NCBI GenBank assembly: GCA_016286055.1
Contig: JAEERW010000016.1
Coordinates: forward strand, 1-64,000
Length of the DNA stretch: 64,000 bases
From: Bacteroidales bacterium
GTDB taxonomy: Bacteria; Bacteroidota; Bacteroidia; Bacteroidales; UBA3824
Reading direction: 5' to 3'
The position numbers were made by a program, and so were the translations under genes. The notes beneath the pieces are model-generated. The model was not told where the DNA came from and did not search any database. It saw nothing but the letters and a program-made list of their open reading frames with translations. This document shows positions 60,468 through 64,000 of the stretch, piece after piece (position 1 is the first letter of the stretch; each line of letters opens with the position of its first letter).

Positions 60468-62936
60468 ATGGCAACAAAAAAGATTATCAATACTGCAGAT
60501 TTGCACAAATACCGACCGCTAATATGGTACGGTGAACCTGTTCACGCAAGGTTTTCACAATTGGAAACCATATTACGTAACGGGTTAGGCGAGTTTTACG
60601 CCGACTTTTTGGCAGAACCACTCATTACTTCAGGACAAGCAAGATGGATGAGCGCAGCCGTGCCAAACGGGGTACCATTTACCCAACTCGAGCCTCAGAA
60701 ACAAGAAATGGCAAGAGTGTCGCTTCAAAATATCCTCAACAAAATCAAAAACTTTGCGCAAGAACTATTACAAGCCGACGACCCTCATCAAAAAGAGCTC
60801 GGAGAACTATTGCTACTATCCATCGAAGTTCCTTCGCTCGACACTGTAATTGTTGACAACGAACGCATAGTGCTCACTATATGGGGATTCAGCAGTGAAG
60901 AATCTCAAAAAGTCAATTTCAAACTCGATGCTAAAATTGAAAAACCGGTGAATCCTGCGGTAGCCTCAGTGCCGCTATCAACACCAGCTCCCCCTACCCC
61001 ACCCGAGCCGGAAACAACCACACAGCCAGAACAAGTGGAGCAACCCACTCCGCCACCGCCGCCCACTATGCAGACACAGAGCGCAGGTGCAACACCTCCA
61101 CCCCCACCGCCCCCACCGCCAACTAACAATAGCGGCAAGAAAAAAGGTCTTCCAGGATGGCTTTGGTTCTTGTTAGGACTTCTGCTTGCTCTCCTACTAG
61201 TTTGGCTCTACTTCCATTTTTTCGGTAAGCCCGATCCTAAGGACGAGGGCAACAACAACCAAACCGAGAACAACGACCCGACGAATCCGGGCGACTACAC
61301 CAACATTCTACCCGAAAACCCTAACATCATACCGCCTATCGACACCACTCGTGTGATAGTAGACCCCGACGACCCTGGTCAGCGTCGCGTATTCTCCGAC
61401 AAGGTGAACATCGCTCTCAACAAAGGTGTCAACCCGCTGACATTTGCTCAAAAACTCCACGACCAATATGCCGAGGAACTGAAAATCGTATATTGCGACA
61501 CCGTGATCAAACTGATGCAAGTGGAAACCCCCGAAGGCCAATGGAAAGAGTGGATGACAAAGCTCAAAGCTATGGACGAGGTTAAGCTGGCATTTTCTAA
61601 CACAATGTTTTCGAGCGAATACAAAGCCTCAGACCCAGCATTTAGCGACGCAAAAAAATCGTGGTATTTTGAAATGGTTCAGGCTTACAAAGCTTGGGAT
61701 ATCACCAGAGGTGATCCAAACGTAATTGTGGCTGTTGTTGACAACGGTTTCGATCTCACCCATCCCGAAATCAAAGACAAAATTGTTTCGCCCTACGACA
61801 TCACCACAGGAAGCTCCACAGTAAAACCCTGCGGAGGCGAAGGCAACGAACACGGCACGCACGTGGCAGGCACAGCAGTAGGCAGTAGCGACAACGGACA
61901 AGGATTGTGCGGCATCGCTCCCAACTGCAAACTTATGCCTATCAAGATAGCCGACGAATACGGCAATATGCAAACAATTTCGGTGGTGGCAGGCATACTC
62001 TACGCCATTCACCACAACGCCAAAGTGGTGAACCTTTCGCTTGGAACATATTTTGGCGAAGATATAGTATCGATGCCCACAAGCCAGCAAAACCAGTTGG
62101 CACACAACGAATATGCCGACGAAGCCGCATTTTGGAGCGACCTTTTCCAGTTTGGACTCGACGAAGACATAGTGCTTGTGATAGCGGCAGGCAACCAAAA
62201 CATTATCACAGGCATCGACCCCTTTGCACGTTCGCCCAAAACCCTCACCGTTTCGGCATTTCAAAAAGGCGGCAAACCCAAAGCTGAATTTAGCAACCAC
62301 GGAGAGTTTGCCACCATCTCGGCACCGGGCGTGGATATTTACAGCAGCGTTCCAGGAGCAAAGTTTGAATACTTAGACGGCACAAGTATGGCAAGCCCAA
62401 TAGTGGCAGGTGCGGCAGCATTAATGCGTTCGGCACATCCGCACATCAAAGCCGAAGACATAGTGGCTATATTGAAAAAGACCGCCAAACCGCTCAACAG
62501 CACACCCAAGATAGGACCGCTGCTGCAAATTGAAGACGCACTGAAAAGTCCCGGCGGAGTACTCATCATTCCCGACAACGCCACCAATGCCGACTTTGCG
62601 CAGGGCAAGTGGAAATCTACCACCGACCTCTACTCCACCAAAGACTCGGTAGATATTATGCTCTACTTTACCTTAGAAAACGGTGGGAAAGGCACTATCA
62701 CCTATTCACAATCCGACGGCAAAGATTTCCGAGCACCGCTTACCGTAACATTTGAAAACGGCAAATTGGTGATGGTGCAAAACAGCGAAGCTACCAACGA
62801 TGACTATCCTGACGACGGATACCACCCATACAAGTTCACCTGCAGCCAAGACGGCAACAAAACCGACGGAGCCAACTGCAAAGCAGAATACGAGGGCGAA
62901 CCAAACGTTGGATTCAAAATGATAAAAATACTTTAA
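60468..62936 (+). CDS. Membrane-tethered subtilisin (S8) protease with novel N-terminal domain
   Basis: 822 residues. Residues 1-155 form a conserved-looking domain with RW (59-60), VPF (69-71) and LTIWGF (136-141), shared with the next gene. A proline-rich linker (164-219) follows, then KKK and one membrane helix (230-252), so the N-terminus is inside and the protease outside. Residues about 305-385 resemble an I9-type inhibitor propeptide. The S8 domain has the full triad: D425 (VVDNGF), H462 (HGTHVAG) and S640 (GTSMASP). The last 110 residues are a beta-rich domain. There is no signal peptide. Promoter weak (TATCTTTA, 60433-60440). Probably a regulated periplasmic protease controlled from the cytoplasm. 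Confidence 0.9.
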   Translation: MATKKIINTADLHKYRPLIWYGEPVHARFSQLETILRNGLGEFYADFLAEPLITSGQARWMSAAVPNGVPFTQLEPQKQEMARVSLQNILNKIKNFAQELLQADDPHQKELGELLLLSIEVPSLDTVIVDNERIVLTIWGFSSEESQKVNFKLDAKIEKPVNPAVASVPLSTPAPPTPPEPETTTQPEQVEQPTPPPPPTMQTQSAGATPPPPPPPPPTNNSGKKKGLPGWLWFLLGLLLALLLVWLYFHFFGKPDPKDEGNNNQTENNDPTNPGDYTNILPENPNIIPPIDTTRVIVDPDDPGQRRVFSDKVNIALNKGVNPLTFAQKLHDQYAEELKIVYCDTVIKLMQVETPEGQWKEWMTKLKAMDEVKLAFSNTMFSSEYKASDPAFSDAKKSWYFEMVQAYKAWDITRGDPNVIVAVVDNGFDLTHPEIKDKIVSPYDITTGSSTVKPCGGEGNEHGTHVAGTAVGSSDNGQGLCGIAPNCKLMPIKIADEYGNMQTISVVAGILYAIHHNAKVVNLSLGTYFGEDIVSMPTSQQNQLAHNEYADEAAFWSDLFQFGLDEDIVLVIAAGNQNIITGIDPFARSPKTLTVSAFQKGGKPKAEFSNHGEFATISAPGVDIYSSVPGAKFEYLDGTSMASPIVAGAAALMRSAHPHIKAEDIVAILKKTAKPLNSTPKIGPLLQIEDALKSPGGVLIIPDNATNADFAQGKWKSTTDLYSTKDSVDIMLYFTLENGGKGTITYSQSDGKDFRAPLTVTFENGKLVMVQNSEATNDDYPDDGYHPYKFTCSQDGNKTDGANCKAEYEGEPNVGFKMIKIL

Positions 62937-62969
62937 AACACAAACATACAAGAAAAACTGATAAACGCA

Positions 62970-64000
62970 ATGAGCCAACCCATAATAACAACCGACATAT
63001 CGTCGGTACGACCGGTATTTACCGCAGGCACAAGCGAAAATATAAAGCGCTACAACCAATTGAAAAAACTTTTCGAGGACGGCAAAGAGTACACCGTACT
63101 TGCTAAACCTATTCCTGCTGGAAAAGATAAGATTACTTGGCACACCGAGTTTGACGGCAATCCCGAACCATTCTCAAAACTTACTGAGGAGGAACAGAAA
63201 GTTGCCAAAGGGAGAATTAAATACCAGGTAAACCGCATGTACAAAGCAGCGTACTACATTCTACGTAAAGAAAGCAAACAAGAAATTGACGAATTATTTG
63301 AGATTCTTGACTCCTGCATCGAAATCCCCGACTACGACAACATCTTTAGAATCACAAATTCTAACGGAAAAGTAAACTACGTGCTCATCAGATGGGGATT
63401 CATCGGCGATGAGTTTAATTCTGGATCGGGCATCATCAAACGTCTTGTCCCTCTCAAAGTAGACACTATCAAGGTTAAAGTGCTATACAACGGCTCTCCG
63501 GCAGTAGGCATAAAAGTAATAGTAAACCACAGAGGAAAAATCTACCAGCTTGAAACCGATAGTCTGGGCTATGCTTGCGTAGAGGATATTCCTTTAGGCG
63601 ACAAGTTCACTGCCGAAACTGACGAAGAAAACTCGTTGGTAGAATTCACATGCGACGGTAGCGACGAATATCACGTGCTCATTGGCACTAAATCGGCAGA
63701 TATGGTTTTCAAAATTGTTGACAAAAACAACAAGCCGATTCCCGGAGCAAGTGTTTCGTTTACTTTCGAAGGTAAAACATTCAACGAAATCGCCGACCAA
63801 AACGGGAAAATCACACTGCACGACATCCCCGAAAACACGGAAATCTTAGCCCGTCAAGATAATATATCGCAATCATTCGTGTGCGACCCGCAACGCGACG
63901 AGTACATATTCAACGGTTCAAGTCCGTCGGCCGAAATCGAAGCTCTTATAATAACCGAAAACGGCGAACCTGTTGACAACGTAGATATTCTTGTGGAATA
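62970..64000 (+). CDS. Partner protein: shared N-terminal module plus 78-residue Ig-like repeats (3' end outside window)
   Basis: At least 343 residues; runs off the right edge. Residues 1-150 align with the N-terminus of the upstream subtilisin: TW (56-57), EPF (66-68), IEIP (117-120) and LIRWGF (139-144). From about 167, beta-sandwich repeats of the CarboxypepD_reg/Cna-B kind recur every 78 residues (start points near 167, 245 and 323), each with an xPV/IPGxxV turn, such as NKPIPGASVSF or NGEPVDNVDI. No signal peptide or membrane helix is seen so far. It starts 33 bp after the protease gene, so probably co-transcribed. Confidence 0.72.
   Translation, partial: MSQPIITTDISSVRPVFTAGTSENIKRYNQLKKLFEDGKEYTVLAKPIPAGKDKITWHTEFDGNPEPFSKLTEEEQKVAKGRIKYQVNRMYKAAYYILRKESKQEIDELFEILDSCIEIPDYDNIFRITNSNGKVNYVLIRWGFIGDEFNSGSGIIKRLVPLKVDTIKVKVLYNGSPAVGIKVIVNHRGKIYQLETDSLGYACVEDIPLGDKFTAETDEENSLVEFTCDGSDEYHVLIGTKSADMVFKIVDKNNKPIPGASVSFTFEGKTFNEIADQNGKITLHDIPENTEILARQDNISQSFVCDPQRDEYIFNGSSPSAEIEALIITENGEPVDNVDILVE

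Noticed and set aside
60905..61138. Glycine-rich minus-strand frame
   Set aside because: It is only the complement of the proline-rich linker of the subtilisin gene.
61629..62300. Open minus-strand frame of 223 codons
   Set aside because: Antisense to the subtilisin catalytic domain.
1..64000. CRISPR arrays, insertion sequences, prophage
   Set aside because: No regularly spaced repeats, no DDE/serine/tyrosine recombinase gene and no phage structural genes are visible; the lone GH24 lysozyme is not enough to call a prophage.

Overview
The window is chromosomal DNA of a Bacteroidota (Bacteroidales-like) bacterium. The evidence is the recurrent promoter pattern TTTG-N18..20-TAnnTTTG in front of many genes, the near absence of Shine-Dalgarno sequences, and families typical of the phylum: DUF6427, DUF5686, DUF5723, DUF2723, CarboxypepD_reg domains, a MurF-Alr fusion, TonB receptors and the single-subunit type of glycyl-tRNA synthetase. 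No rRNA, CRISPR array, integrase or complete insertion sequence is visible. Species cannot be fixed from the sequence.

Layout. 1-2 kb: two accessory PD-(D/E)XK proteins, the first cut by the window edge. 2-7 kb: purD, a DUF6427 membrane protein, a secreted VWA/YfbK-like protein and a small anchored protein. 7-12.5 kb: a PLP aminotransferase, then an operon-like run of two related P-loop GTPases, a PrsW-type membrane protease and truA. 12.5-17 kb: glyS with a possible small RNA upstream, a GDYXXLXY protein, and a MoxR ATPase/VWA pair whose VWA gene carries an in-frame REP-like inverted repeat. 17-22.6 kb: an MBOAT/DHHW acyltransferase pair, an unknown protein and class I fumarase.

22.7-30 kb holds a membrane phospho-signalling operon: OB-like lipoprotein, periplasmic VWA-like/cytoplasmic FHA protein, PP2C phosphatase with a periplasmic LysM-like tail, and Ser/Thr kinase with a periplasmic SH3-like tail. 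It is followed by an alanine racemase fused to a MurF-like half that has lost its ATP-binding motif. 30-34 kb: a promoter-to-terminator non-coding RNA candidate, then a sigma-like protein, an anti-sigma-like membrane protein and a large TPR/WG membrane protein. 34-39.6 kb: an outer-membrane barrel, ubiX, a GH24 lysozyme with a long leader, dusB, a YbdG-like MscS channel and an ADP-ribosylglycohydrolase. 40-45.3 kb: a three-gene envelope operon (two lipoproteins and a DUF5723 barrel). 45.4-53 kb: a STAND NTPase with a possibly leaderless GTG start, a TonB receptor, lepA, a helical protein and three tRNA genes (Phe, Phe, Gln). 53-64 kb: a DUF2723 membrane protein, DUF805, DUF5686, a membrane-tethered subtilisin, and a repeat protein that shares its N-terminal domain with the subtilisin and runs off the end.

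The best candidates for an undescribed system are (a) the subtilisin and its neighbour with the shared 'RW...PF...WGF' N-terminal module at 60.5-64 kb, (b) the FHA/PP2C/kinase operon together with the nearby sigma-like/TPR cluster, and (c) the twin-GTPase/PrsW operon. All functional links between these are inference from gene order and predicted topology.
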